Shown in pieces: positions 1 to 8,641 of a DNA stretch of 64,000 nucleotides. Every line of letters starts with the position of its first letter. Position 1 is the stretch's first letter. Source of the stretch: Rugamonas sp. A1-17 (lineage in GTDB: Bacteria; Pseudomonadota; Gammaproteobacteria; Burkholderiales; Burkholderiaceae_D); NCBI GenBank assembly GCA_025548565.1, contig JAJLPB010000014.1, positions 1 to 64,000 on the forward strand. The letters are read 5' to 3'. The position numbers were made by a program, and so were the translations under genes. Below the pieces are notes generated by a model. The model worked only from the letters and a program-made list of their open reading frames with translations, did no database searches and was not told where the DNA came from.

Positions 1-1
1 G

Positions 2-571
2 ATCGACTCCTGCCTGCCTTATCGTCAACGCCTGTATCTGTTCGGCGCCGGCCACGTGGGCGCGGCCATCGTGCGCGCGCTGGCGGAGCTACCATGCCAG
101 GTGGTGTGGATCGACGAGCGCGAAGACATGTTCCCATCTGTCCTGCCGGCCAACGTCCGCGTCGAAGCAACCGACACGCCGGAAGCGGTGGTTGAGGAAG
201 CACCTCCCGGCACCTCCTTCCTGGTGCTGACGCACAGCCACGCGCTGGACCAGCAGCTCTCCGAACACATACTGCGCCGCACCGACTTCACCTGGTTCGG
301 CCTGATCGGCTCCAAGACCAAGCGCGCCTCCTTCGAACGCCGCCTGCAGGAACGCGGCATCCCGGCCGCGCGCATGGCGGACATGACCTGCCCCATCGGC
401 CTGCCCGGCATCCGCGACAAGGCGCCGGCGGTGATCGCCATCTCGGTGGCGGCGCAGCTGATGCAGGTCTGGGAAGCCGCCGCGCTCTCCGCTCCGGCGG
501 AAATCGGTGCTAAAATGAGCGCATCAGCACCTGCCGTCTTATCGGAATCGCAAACCGTATGTGTCAATTGA
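2..571 (+). CDS. xdhC: XdhC family protein, C-terminal part (truncated by window start)
   Basis: The frame is open from the first bases of the window, so the 5' end lies outside; 189 residues are visible. They begin just before a Rossmann nucleotide-binding motif (LYLFGAGHVG) followed by IDEREDMF. The centre carries LTHSHALDQQL and FGLIGSKTKR, and the end IGLPGIRDKAPAVIAISVAA, the order seen in the XdhC/CoxI C-terminal domain. XdhC proteins bind molybdenum cofactor and help sulfurate and insert it into xanthine dehydrogenase. The guanine deaminase gene 241 bp downstream on the same strand supports a purine catabolic locus, with xdhA and xdhB expected just upstream of the window. Confidence 0.9.
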   Translation: MDSCLPYRQRLYLFGAGHVGAAIVRALAELPCQVVWIDEREDMFPSVLPANVRVEATDTPEAVVEEAPPGTSFLVLTHSHALDQQLSEHILRRTDFTWFGLIGSKTKRASFERRLQERGIPAARMADMTCPIGLPGIRDKAPAVIAISVAAQLMQVWEAAALSAPAEIGAKMSASAPAVLSESQTVCVN

Positions 572-812
572 TGTCCTTCCAACTGCCTGCAAGCCGGGCG
601 TTCTCACTCTCCGGCAGCGCCGGGGCGGGAGCGCGCTATCGTCATCTAGAGCGCGCACCTCACTAATCTAGCCACCGCGCTAGCAGTAACCCCAAACGCA
701 TAGACCGGTGTGGCGCCAAGCGCCCGCCTTCATCGCCGACGACCATGTCAGTCGCGCCGCATCGCCGCGCGCGTCAACTGGCGTCCGCACCACGGAACAA
801 GGAATCAATATC

Positions 813-2135
813 ATGGCAAGCATCATCACTCCGAGCGGCACTTTCCAGGCTTACCGCGCCAGCCTCCTGCACTTCAGCGACGACCCGGCGTTCGCCACCA
901 ACGCCTGCTCATGGCACGAGGACGGCCTGTTGATCGTCAACGACGGCAAGATCCACCTGGCCGGCGATTTCAGCCAGCTGATCGCCTTTCTGCCGCAAGG
1001 GACGCCACTGCACGACTACCGCGGCAAGATCATCATGCCGGGCTTTATCGACACGCACGTCCACTATCCGCAAACCGACATGATCGCCTCGCCGGCGCCC
1101 GGCCTGCTGCCATGGCTGGAAAAGTACACCTTCCCCACCGAGCGGAAATTCGCCGATCCCGAACACGCGGCCAACGTCGCCAGCTTCTTCCTCGACGAAC
1201 TGACGCGCTGCGGCACCACCACGGCCATGGTCTACTGCACCGTGCATCCGCAATCGGTGGACGCGTTCTTCACCGAAAGCGAAAAGCGCAACCTGCGCAT
1301 GGTCGCCGGCAAAGTGCTGATGGACCGTAACTGCCCCGACTTCCTGCAAGACACCGCCGAAAGCGGCGCGCGCGAGAGCGAGGCGCTGATCAAGAAGTGG
1401 CACAAGCGCGGCCGCCAGCTGTACGCCATCACTCCGCGCTTCGCACCCACCTCCACCGAGGCCCAGCTGGAACTGGCCGGCGCGCTGGCCAAGGCCTACC
1501 CGGACACCTTCCTGCAAACCCACGTGGCCGAGAACACCGACGAAGTGGCGTGGGTTAAATCGCTGTTCCCGCGCGCGCGCAGCTACATGGACGTCTACGA
1601 CCATTTCGGCATGATGCGTCCACGCTCGATGTATGCGCACTGCATCTGGCTGGACGACACCGACCGCGCCCGGATGGGCGAGACACAATCGGCCATCTCC
1701 ATCTGCCCTACTTCCAACCTGTTCCTGGGCAGCGGCCTGTTCGACTTCGAACGTGCCGACGCCAGGCGAGTGCCGCTCTCGCTGGCCACCGACGTTGGCG
1801 GGGGCACCTCGTTCTCGATGCTGCAGACGATGAACGAAGCCTACAAAGTCGCGCGCATGGGCGGCACCTACCTGCAGGCGATGCGCATGTTCTACCTGGC
1901 CACGCTGGGCGGCGCCCGCGCCATGCAGCTGGAAGGCACAATCGGCAACTTCGTATCGGGCGCGGAGGCGGACTTCATCGTCCTTGATCCAAAGGCCACG
2001 CCGTTGCTGGCCCGCCGCACGGAGCGCACGGATTCGGTCGAAGAACTGTTGTTCGCCATCGCCATGCTGGGCGACGACCGCGCAATCTCCGCCACCTACG
2101 CCGCCGGCAAAGCTATCCACCAGCGCACCGACTAA
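813..2135 (+). CDS. guaD: Guanine deaminase
   Basis: Converts guanine to xanthine plus ammonia in purine salvage and catabolism; cytoplasmic, zinc dependent. The 440-residue protein is an amidohydrolase. Metal ligands are visible as the HVH pair (H82, H84) in GFIDTHVHYPQTDM, H237 in LQTHVAE, H276 in YAHCIWL and D327 in ATDVGGGTSFSM. The PGLLPWLEKYTFP segment is typical of GuaD. I start at the ATG at 813, which has AAGGA nine bases upstream; the frame opens earlier (708) but that extension is unlike the family. Together with xdhC it feeds xanthine to xanthine dehydrogenase. Confidence 0.95.
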   Translation: MASIITPSGTFQAYRASLLHFSDDPAFATNACSWHEDGLLIVNDGKIHLAGDFSQLIAFLPQGTPLHDYRGKIIMPGFIDTHVHYPQTDMIASPAPGLLPWLEKYTFPTERKFADPEHAANVASFFLDELTRCGTTTAMVYCTVHPQSVDAFFTESEKRNLRMVAGKVLMDRNCPDFLQDTAESGARESEALIKKWHKRGRQLYAITPRFAPTSTEAQLELAGALAKAYPDTFLQTHVAENTDEVAWVKSLFPRARSYMDVYDHFGMMRPRSMYAHCIWLDDTDRARMGETQSAISICPTSNLFLGSGLFDFERADARRVPLSLATDVGGGTSFSMLQTMNEAYKVARMGGTYLQAMRMFYLATLGGARAMQLEGTIGNFVSGAEADFIVLDPKATPLLARRTERTDSVEELLFAIAMLGDDRAISATYAAGKAIHQRTD

Positions 2136-2209
2136 GCAATCCCGCGCCGGCCCCGCTCCGAATTCGGTTACGATACGTGGAGCGCAGTCGGCGCTGATTT
2201 GCTTACCGA

Positions 2210-2950
2210 ATGATGAAACGAAGATCTCTACTAGGCATGGCCCTGGCGCTCGGTTGCGGCGCCGGATTGGCACAAACCGGGCCTGCCAGGCGGCTGCGTG
2301 TCGTGACCACGCATTTGCCACCGCTCGTTATCGAAAATGACAACAAGCGTCCTGGCGCCCTGCGTGAGCTGCTCAATGAACTGTGCAAGCGCACGCAGAT
2401 GGAACTCAAGCTGGAGTTCGTGCCCTGGAAGCGTGCGCTGTTCCTGGCGACGTCGATGCCGGCGACCGCGATTTTTCCCGTCACACGCCTGAAGGAACGC
2501 GAATCCCGCTTCCGCTGGCTGGCGCCCTTGTATGAAGAACACTACATGTTCCTGGCGCCGCGCGGCGGAACGTTCGACCTCCAGCATCTGGACGATATGA
2601 AAACCCGTCGCATCACGCTGCTGCGCGGTGCCGCGCAGACGGCGATACTCCAGGAACTGGGTTACCGGAATATCGTCGAAGGGAATTCGATCGAAGAGAT
2701 CCACCGCTATCTGCTGGAGGGCATGGCCGATGCGGCCTTCGGCGAACGGAATATCATCCAGAGTTCGCTGAAGAGCCGGTCCGCGCAGCGGGCCTTCCAG
2801 ATCAGCGCCCCGGTCCGGACCACCACCGCATGGCTGGCCGGCTCGCTGGACTTCGACGAGGCCACGATCCAGGAGTTCCAGCGCGCGAAGGCGTCCATGG
2901 ATGCCGATGGAACCACACACCGCATCCTGGCCAAGTACAAGCTGGCTTAA
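2210..2950 (+). CDS. Periplasmic substrate-binding protein, SBP_bac_3-like
   Basis: A 246-residue protein with a signal peptide: MMKRR, a hydrophobic core, and a probable cleavage after GLAQ. The rest looks like a type II periplasmic binding fold of the amino-acid-binding (family 3) superfamily: RLRVVTTHLPPLV start, LLNELCKRTQMELKLEFVPWKRAL, and FRWLAPLYEEHYMFLAP. No ABC permease or ATPase lies next to it, so it is an orphan binding protein whose ligand cannot be read from sequence. It resembles the protein at 21390-22193 in plan, suggesting two members of one expanded family. There is no clear Shine-Dalgarno; ATG 2210 and 2213 are both possible. It overlaps the next, convergent gene by four bases. 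Confidence 0.75.
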   Translation: MMKRRSLLGMALALGCGAGLAQTGPARRLRVVTTHLPPLVIENDNKRPGALRELLNELCKRTQMELKLEFVPWKRALFLATSMPATAIFPVTRLKERESRFRWLAPLYEEHYMFLAPRGGTFDLQHLDDMKTRRITLLRGAAQTAILQELGYRNIVEGNSIEEIHRYLLEGMADAAFGERNIIQSSLKSRSAQRAFQISAPVRTTTAWLAGSLDFDEATIQEFQRAKASMDADGTTHRILAKYKLA

Positions 2951-3897
2951 ATGCTGCCCAAGCCGGACAAGGTGCGCTGCACGGCGACATCGAGCGGCGT
3001 GCGCGGTTCGGCGCCGAGCATCCGCACCAGACGCTTGTTCGACATCTGGACCGGCTGCTGCCAGAGGTAGCGCATCTCGCGCAGTTCGCGGAATACCGCG
3101 ACGAACGGCGACGCCAGTGCCAGCAGCCACCATGGGAAGGCGCTTGCCTTAAGCTCCGGCTTGCGCGCGGCACGGGCGATCGCCGCCACCATTTGCGTGC
3201 CGTCGGCATCCCAATGGCCTTCCATCTGGAACCGGGCGAAGGTCGCCAGCTGATCCTCCTTCTCGACCAGCTGCACCATCGTCTCGGCGACATCCGGCAG
3301 GTAGGCCCATTGGTGGCCCACGCCTGCGCTGCCCGGATAGCTGATGCCTGTCACCGGCTTGCCCGGCTTGACCAGCCCTTGTGCGAACCAGTTGTTGCCG
3401 GCCTTGGGGCCGAAGAAGTCGCCGGCCCGCACAATCAGCGTCCGTACGCCGTCGACCGCAGCAGCTTGCAAACGCGCCTCCATTTCGACGCGGATCGCGC
3501 CTTTGCGGGTGACCGGCCGTTGCGGCGATTCCTCATCCAGGATCGGGAAGGCATCAGGGCCATAGTTGTACACGGTACCGGGCAGCAGGATGCGTGCGCC
3601 GCTGGCGCGGGCCGCGGCGATGCTGTTGTCTATCATCGGCAGCACCAGCGCGCCCCAGTTGCGGTAGCCGGGCGGGTTGACGGCATGGACGATCAGCTGG
3701 ACGCCATGCGCGGCGTTGACCACTTCATCGCGGTTCATCGCGTCGCCTGCCAGCCATTGGATGCCGTCGTTCGGCTTGGCGGCACGCTCCGGTGCGCGGT
3801 GCAGCGCCTTGACGTTCCATCCGCGAGCCATCAGGAGCCGCGCCACTTCGCCGCCGATTCCACCCGTTGCGCCCAGTACCAGTGCAGTCTTTTTCAT
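2947..3897 (-). CDS. NAD(P)-dependent epimerase/SDR-type oxidoreductase
   Basis: A 316-residue protein with the N-terminal dinucleotide-binding motif LGATGGIGGEVARLL, of the extended/atypical short-chain dehydrogenase type, and a downstream NYGPD tyrosine region (LLPGTVYNYGPDAFP). This resembles NAD-dependent epimerase/dehydratase family proteins; the substrate is unknown. GGAGATCAAC immediately before the ATG is a good ribosome site. It is divergent from the LysR gene at 3993 with a 95-bp gap, the usual arrangement for a LysR regulator and its target, so it is probably regulated by that protein (inference). Confidence 0.8.
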   Translation of the reverse strand: MKKTALVLGATGGIGGEVARLLMARGWNVKALHRAPERAAKPNDGIQWLAGDAMNRDEVVNAAHGVQLIVHAVNPPGYRNWGALVLPMIDNSIAAARASGARILLPGTVYNYGPDAFPILDEESPQRPVTRKGAIRVEMEARLQAAAVDGVRTLIVRAGDFFGPKAGNNWFAQGLVKPGKPVTGISYPGSAGVGHQWAYLPDVAETMVQLVEKEDQLATFARFQMEGHWDADGTQMVAAIARAARKPELKASAFPWWLLALASPFVAVFRELREMRYLWQQPVQMSNKRLVRMLGAEPRTPLDVAVQRTLSGLGSI

Positions 3898-3992
3898 GTT
3901 GATCTCCGTTTGGTGAGTTGATGGAGTCAGTGTCGCGCAACCCGGGCTAAAAGAAAATTACCTAAACGCGCATAGCCGCTATACAATTTCGT

Positions 3993-4901
3993 ATGACCAT
4001 GAACGAACCAAACTGGGACCTGTACCGCTCCTTCCTCTCCGTGCTGACGGAAGGCTCGCTATCGGGCGCCGCCCGCGCACTGGGCCTGACCCAGCCTACG
4101 GTCGGCCGCCATATCGACGCGTTGGAGCAATCTCTCAAGCTGTCGCTGTTCACGCGCTCGCAATCGGGCTTCATTCCGACCGATGCCGCATACGCGTTGC
4201 AGTCGTACGCGGAGACGCTGGCAGCCACCTCCTCGGCGCTGCTGCGCGCGGCCTCTGGCCTCGGGCATGGAGAAATCAAGGGCACGGTCAGGGTCACGGC
4301 CAGTGAAACCATCAGCGTGGAGGTGCTGCCGCCGATCCTGGCGCGGCTCACGCGCGCGCACCCCGGCATCACCATCGAGCTGGCGACTTCCAATCGCATC
4401 GAGAACCTGCTGCGGCGAGACGCCGACATCGCCGTCCGCATGACGCGGCCGGAGCAGGACGTGCTGGTGGCGCGCCGAATCGGCAATATCAACCTGGGCT
4501 TCCATGCCAGGCGCGACTACCTGAAGCGCAGGGGAATGCCGCAGACCTGGGATGACATGGCAGGTCACGCCCTCATAGGCATCGACCGCGAGACAGCCTT
4601 CACCCGCAAGCTACAGCATCTTCTGAGCGACTTGCAAAACAACTCCTACGCGCTGCGCAGCGACAGCGACCTGGTTCACCTGGCCTCGATCCGCGCCGGG
4701 CTGGGGATAGGCATCTGCCAGACCAGGCTGGCCGAAAGAGATGGCCGGCTGGTGCGCGTACTACCCGACCTGCTCACCATTCCGCTCGATACCTGGCTGG
4801 CGATGCATGAGAACCTGCGCAGCAATCCCGCCTGCGCCACCACCTTCGCCGCCCTTGCCGAAGGCCTTACCGAATACGTCGACGGCAGCGAGCGAGCTTG
4901 A
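3993..4901 (+). CDS. LysR family transcriptional regulator
   Basis: A 302-residue LTTR. The N-terminal winged HTH is at about residues 8-65 (FLSVLTEGSLSGAARALGLTQPTVGRHIDALE), followed by an effector domain with the motif IELATSNRIENLLRRDADIAVRM. It is divergent from the SDR gene, whose expression it probably controls. A TACAAT hexamer at 3982-3987 ends five bases before this ATG, so the message has almost no leader or starts at the ATG at 3999. Ligand unknown. Confidence 0.88.
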   Translation: MTMNEPNWDLYRSFLSVLTEGSLSGAARALGLTQPTVGRHIDALEQSLKLSLFTRSQSGFIPTDAAYALQSYAETLAATSSALLRAASGLGHGEIKGTVRVTASETISVEVLPPILARLTRAHPGITIELATSNRIENLLRRDADIAVRMTRPEQDVLVARRIGNINLGFHARRDYLKRRGMPQTWDDMAGHALIGIDRETAFTRKLQHLLSDLQNNSYALRSDSDLVHLASIRAGLGIGICQTRLAERDGRLVRVLPDLLTIPLDTWLAMHENLRSNPACATTFAALAEGLTEYVDGSERA

Positions 4902-4903
4902 GC

Positions 4904-6133
4904 TTACTTTTTAAGCTTGGACATGCTGCCGATGCGCTGTCCCTGCAAGGCAGAAATACAATCGAGCACGCCTGCCTGGAATAGCAGGATATTCAGCGAT
5001 CCGCCATAAGCAAAATAACCCAGTTCATCGCCCTTACTGACCTTGATTGGTTGGCCGCCCGGAGGGACGTAGGTGTTGCTCACCACCGATGGGTGTATCG
5101 CACTGATGGTATTCAGCCCGACCGGGATCACCGCCACGTATCCGTAATCCTTGGTTTCGATGATGAAGTAGGCGCGGTGGAAGTCTTCAAAAATACTGAA
5201 GTCGGTATCGCTTTCACCGATATTACCTTCGCCAAACCAGTGCTCCCCATCCATGATCCCATTGTAGATGCCTGGCACTTCCATTCCTTCCACAATATTG
5301 CCGCCGACCGGCGCATGATAATGATGGTAACTGGTAGGCATCAATACACAGGAAACGGCGGTGCCTCCAACAAAATTTTTCGAAAATTTCGAGTTATTCA
5401 GCAACTGCATCACATTCAACTCCCGTGTCTTGACCGGCAGGGACGTCTTGAGTGTGAGGTTGGACTCGATAAAGTTGATTTCGGTATCCCCCGATGCCAC
5501 CACGATCGAATCATCGTCAGGAGCGGAAACCGGCCGGGGGTTGTAGGCGGCAGTAATATTCAGACGCCGGGTGAAAAACTCATTGAAGGTTTTGAAGCCG
5601 CCAGCTGGAATGATAAAATCCTTGTTCGGAAATGTCGCCATCCACTGTTTCATGTAATCTGGATTGATCGAAGCTGTCGAATCCATGAAACGTCCGCGCT
5701 CCTTGATAAATCTCACCGTCCAGTTGAATATTTCTTTCGAATATACCTCCGCATGCCCGCTTTTGCTTTGTAATTTATTCATAAAATAGAAAGCCTGCGG
5801 ATTATTCACGTAGAAGAAGGTCAATGGAACGATGAAACCCAGTCCACTGCTCGGCAAGGGCAAAAAGGTAAACCATTTATCAAAATAACCGACGAAATCA
5901 TCGACGGTGGTCCCGGTCCAAGGATTTTCCTGTTGGATGCCCAGTTCCATGATAAATGGGTCCAGATTTGCAATCGCGGTGTTGTAAGCCGCTTCGACTA
6001 CCGGATTTCTGACGATCACCCGCAACTCATCCATGATCTCCTTCATCTCTGGCGTATGCGGCGGATAAACCTCATCGGGAAACATTGCGGTCAACGGGTT
6101 TTTCGATGAAGTGTTTGAATTTTTATGTTCCAT
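4904..6133 (-). CDS. Phosphatidylserine-decarboxylase-family enzyme, PsiD-like (possible aromatic amino acid decarboxylase)
   Basis: 409 residues from the ATG at 6133, which has AGAGGA eight bases upstream; an in-frame TTG at 6151 is less likely. An N-terminal domain (about residues 15-165; NPVVEAAYNTAI, LPLPSSGLGFIVP) resembles the helical extension found on fungal PSD-like decarboxylases. The catalytic PSD domain follows: FFTRRL (186-191), VASGDTEI (D216), SYHHYHAPVGG (H270) and GYFAYGGS. G378-S379 replaces the classic GST self-cleavage site and would yield the pyruvoyl cofactor. True membrane PSDs are shorter and lack this N-terminal domain. The same two-domain plan is used by PsiD, the Psilocybe tryptophan decarboxylase. 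It lies 14 bp after the membrane protein gene and downstream of the tyrosinase, so an aromatic substrate (tyrosine or DOPA) is the attractive inference. Base composition is AT-richer than the flanks. Confidence 0.8.
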   Translation of the reverse strand: MEHKNSNTSSKNPLTAMFPDEVYPPHTPEMKEIMDELRVIVRNPVVEAAYNTAIANLDPFIMELGIQQENPWTGTTVDDFVGYFDKWFTFLPLPSSGLGFIVPLTFFYVNNPQAFYFMNKLQSKSGHAEVYSKEIFNWTVRFIKERGRFMDSTASINPDYMKQWMATFPNKDFIIPAGGFKTFNEFFTRRLNITAAYNPRPVSAPDDDSIVVASGDTEINFIESNLTLKTSLPVKTRELNVMQLLNNSKFSKNFVGGTAVSCVLMPTSYHHYHAPVGGNIVEGMEVPGIYNGIMDGEHWFGEGNIGESDTDFSIFEDFHRAYFIIETKDYGYVAVIPVGLNTISAIHPSVVSNTYVPPGGQPIKVSKGDELGYFAYGGSLNILLFQAGVLDCISALQGQRIGSMSKLKK

Positions 6134-6147
6134 AATATCAGTCCTCT

Positions 6148-6819
6148 TCAAGTGAGTAATTTATATCTGATCAGACTCAATACAAAATGGTACAAGGCCA
6201 TACCGCACAACATTGCGCAGACAAAACCGTCCGCGCTCAGGTTTTTCTGCGCACCGATAGCTATCCATTCAATAGCCGTCATCGCCAGCCCCATACAGAA
6301 CAACATCAATAAGCATTGCGCCAGACGCGGCAAGATTTGCGTTCGCACGCAGCGCCGCGTGCCGCCCCAGCCGACGGCCTTTTGTTCCCCATCCCAACGA
6401 AAGCTCAGGCAAATCCAAAGCAACATTGCAACATTCGTAATGGGGAACCACTGCCAATGAAATTCAATATGACGAAATACCCCCGCAAGGAATTCAATAT
6501 CCACGGAGGTACGACACTGAGACAATAAATAGGCGGGCGGGAGGCGCAAAAAATCGCATAAGCTGGCAATACTGATCAAGGCGCCACATGCAAGCAAAGA
6601 CCAAATTGCGCTACGTTGCCGGCTCAGATGAAATAACAGCCATGACGTCGCCACCAGACACGCACCACTAAGCGCGCCCCACAACCACAGGGTGGGCACC
6701 TGATGCGGCATCAGCGGTAGCAACGTTGCTAGCCAAAAATAGAAAAATAGCAGTATCAGGTCGCCGCCAGGCTTGGCGGAAAGCCAGGCCTGGAGCGAGT
6801 TCGTAGCACCCTTCTGCAT
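6148..6819 (-). CDS. Six-helix integral membrane protein of unknown function
   Basis: About 223 residues from the ATG at 6819; GTG 6828 (GGGAG four bases upstream) or TTG 6849 could also be the start. I do not recognise a family. Hydrophobic stretches suggest six membrane segments, for example LILLFFYFWLATLLPLM, LWGALSGACLVATSWLLFHL, LLMLFCMGLAMTAIEWIAIG and FVCAMLCGMALYHFVLSLI. A loop between helices 3 and 4 holds VFRHIEFHWQWFP. It sits between the tyrosinase gene (34 bp) and the PSD-like gene (14 bp) on the same strand, so it is probably cotranscribed. It could carry substrate, product or copper, or anchor the soluble enzymes; nothing in the sequence decides this. Confidence 0.65.
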   Translation of the reverse strand: MQKGATNSLQAWLSAKPGGDLILLFFYFWLATLLPLMPHQVPTLWLWGALSGACLVATSWLLFHLSRQRSAIWSLLACGALISIASLCDFLRLPPAYLLSQCRTSVDIEFLAGVFRHIEFHWQWFPITNVAMLLWICLSFRWDGEQKAVGWGGTRRCVRTQILPRLAQCLLMLFCMGLAMTAIEWIAIGAQKNLSADGFVCAMLCGMALYHFVLSLIRYKLLT

Positions 6820-6853
6820 AATTTTCACAATGCTCCCGTTGCCAGGCAAGGCA

Positions 6854-8494
6854 TTATTTCAAACTGGCCCTCAAGGGCTTGTGTGTGCGGGGCACTGTCG
6901 ATGTCAGCTCAGGACCCGCCTTATGGCTGACAATTTCGGCGCTAAAGATCGTACCGGGATCGTCGACCAGCTCGTCCGATAAGTGGTTCAAGCTGAAGTG
7001 CGCCTTGACATTCAGGTGGGTCTGGCAATTGGCGCACCCCTGGATCGCATTTCTGCTCAATACAGATTGAACGCCAACCAGATGTTTCCGCCCCTTCACC
7101 GTGGCATATCCCGCAATGAGGAATGAGCCGCTGACCGCCGCCTTATTTGCGCCAGTCACCGTCAATACCTTGCCACTACGCCCCTCCGACACATTCAGCA
7201 TTTGCTGTTTGCCAGCCGCAGCTGCGGGCCAGCTGGTCTGGTCAAGCGAACCTATCGAATAGGTGTAATTCAACTGCTTCTCAATATTGATTACATCATT
7301 GGACACATATACCTTGCCTTTGGCATCGGTAAATGGCATCAATGGAGATTCCATCGACAACCACACGTTGCCTGCGACGCCTGGTGTAGGTCCCTGGTTA
7401 TCGACGGAATTTGTGCCGGGATATTGTGGAATAACATCCAGCTTGTCGAGGTTCCCCGTTTTCTTTTGCCACACCCAAAACATTCGATCGACATTGCAGT
7501 GGTGAAAATAGAAAATCGGGTCCAGGCCCGCGGTATCATTTTCACCCATGTCTCCATTGGCCCCGACAATCGGCGATCCATCAAAATCCTGCGTTTTTAC
7601 AGTCGTAATATCCACGCCCCCTACCGCGACGTGGATATCGTTATGGGGTTGTTCAAGCGGCACCGCTGGAGTTCCGCCAGAGCCCATCAAATCGTTATAA
7701 TTTTGACTGGACGTCGTATTCGAGAAAACCGTGTAATTGGGCGCATCCAAACAGTTTTGGTATGCCTTATAGATGCCTGCGGGGATCGATAAGTTGTTAT
7801 TGACGTTATCAGGCTGAATGACAACGACCGGAAGATTTAGCCAGTTAACGACGTTTTGGTTAAGTACGGAGACCGCTTCCTTCGGCGTCCATTGACTGTT
7901 ATGCACGACCGTCGCGGCGTGATTTTCAGCAGTCCCCACCAAACCGGAGTAAGGGTAACGAACCGTGGTATAACCCGCGGTCTTCGTGTATAGACCTCCG
8001 TTGCTGCCATCCTGATCTGTAGAGACGTTATCTGTAATGTTCACAGGAAAAGTGAACGACAGCAGCGGATTCGGTATTTTATTGCCATTGCTATAGGTGA
8101 AAAATTGGTCTGTCAGGCAAGATGGAATACCATACGTCAATGAGTAATCGTCCGTTTCATCCCAATACGGCAACATAACATCTTCGCAACCCGGAATACT
8201 TTGCAATGCGGTTTCCAGTCTCTTCAGGTACATCCTGTGCCAGGTTGGAAACAGGACATTCCCATGATTACACCAGCCGCCCCACCACGCGCTGCTCCCG
8301 TATCCGGCGCCCCGGAAAGGTTCACCGTGATAACCACCAATCACAAAAAATGAATTGAGGTCGGATGGATCTAGTGCCTTGATACCCGCCCAGGCAGTCA
8401 TCAAGTCTTCCAGTGTTTTAGTGTCGGTCTTGTTCTCGAAATTGGTTTGTATTTCCAAAATGGAACGACGAATACCGGTTGATGTTTTAGCCAT
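6854..8494 (-). CDS. Tyrosinase (type 3 copper enzyme) with C-terminal lid-like domain
   Basis: 546 residues; oxidises monophenols and diphenols (tyrosine to DOPA and dopaquinone). CuA ligands: H56 (GGYHGEP), H77 and H86 (WCNHGNVLFPTWHRMYL). CuB ligands: H284, H288 (EQPHNDIHVAVGG) and H331/H332 (DPIFYFHHCNVDRMFWVW). C75-N76-H77 is a Cys-X-His arrangement, as in fungal tyrosinases where a thioether joins Cys to the copper-binding His. The core ends at LNYTYS (YxY motif, 410-412). The remaining 130 residues form a C-terminal domain with a CxxC (C487-C490), a pattern tied in fungal pro-tyrosinases to copper loading and latency. No signal peptide, so probably cytoplasmic. Start ATG 8494 has GAGGTG close upstream. 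First gene of the AT-rich block with the membrane protein and PSD-like decarboxylase. Confidence 0.93.
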   Translation of the reverse strand: MAKTSTGIRRSILEIQTNFENKTDTKTLEDLMTAWAGIKALDPSDLNSFFVIGGYHGEPFRGAGYGSSAWWGGWCNHGNVLFPTWHRMYLKRLETALQSIPGCEDVMLPYWDETDDYSLTYGIPSCLTDQFFTYSNGNKIPNPLLSFTFPVNITDNVSTDQDGSNGGLYTKTAGYTTVRYPYSGLVGTAENHAATVVHNSQWTPKEAVSVLNQNVVNWLNLPVVVIQPDNVNNNLSIPAGIYKAYQNCLDAPNYTVFSNTTSSQNYNDLMGSGGTPAVPLEQPHNDIHVAVGGVDITTVKTQDFDGSPIVGANGDMGENDTAGLDPIFYFHHCNVDRMFWVWQKKTGNLDKLDVIPQYPGTNSVDNQGPTPGVAGNVWLSMESPLMPFTDAKGKVYVSNDVINIEKQLNYTYSIGSLDQTSWPAAAAGKQQMLNVSEGRSGKVLTVTGANKAAVSGSFLIAGYATVKGRKHLVGVQSVLSRNAIQGCANCQTHLNVKAHFSLNHLSDELVDDPGTIFSAEIVSHKAGPELTSTVPRTHKPLRASLK

Positions 8495-8641
8495 GTGTCA
8501 CCTCAATTCTTGAAATAGAGGGACCAATAGTACGTTTGTGCTGCCAACGAAAAACTATCCAATAGTAACATTTCGTGAATATTTTATTATCCGCCCATAT
8601 TGATTTATCGCAATACGGATAAAACCCTGAATGGCACGAAA

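Noticed and set aside
6134-6151. TTG start for the PSD-like gene six codons upstream
   Set aside because: The ATG at 6133 has AGAGGA at ideal spacing inside those codons; the TTG has none.
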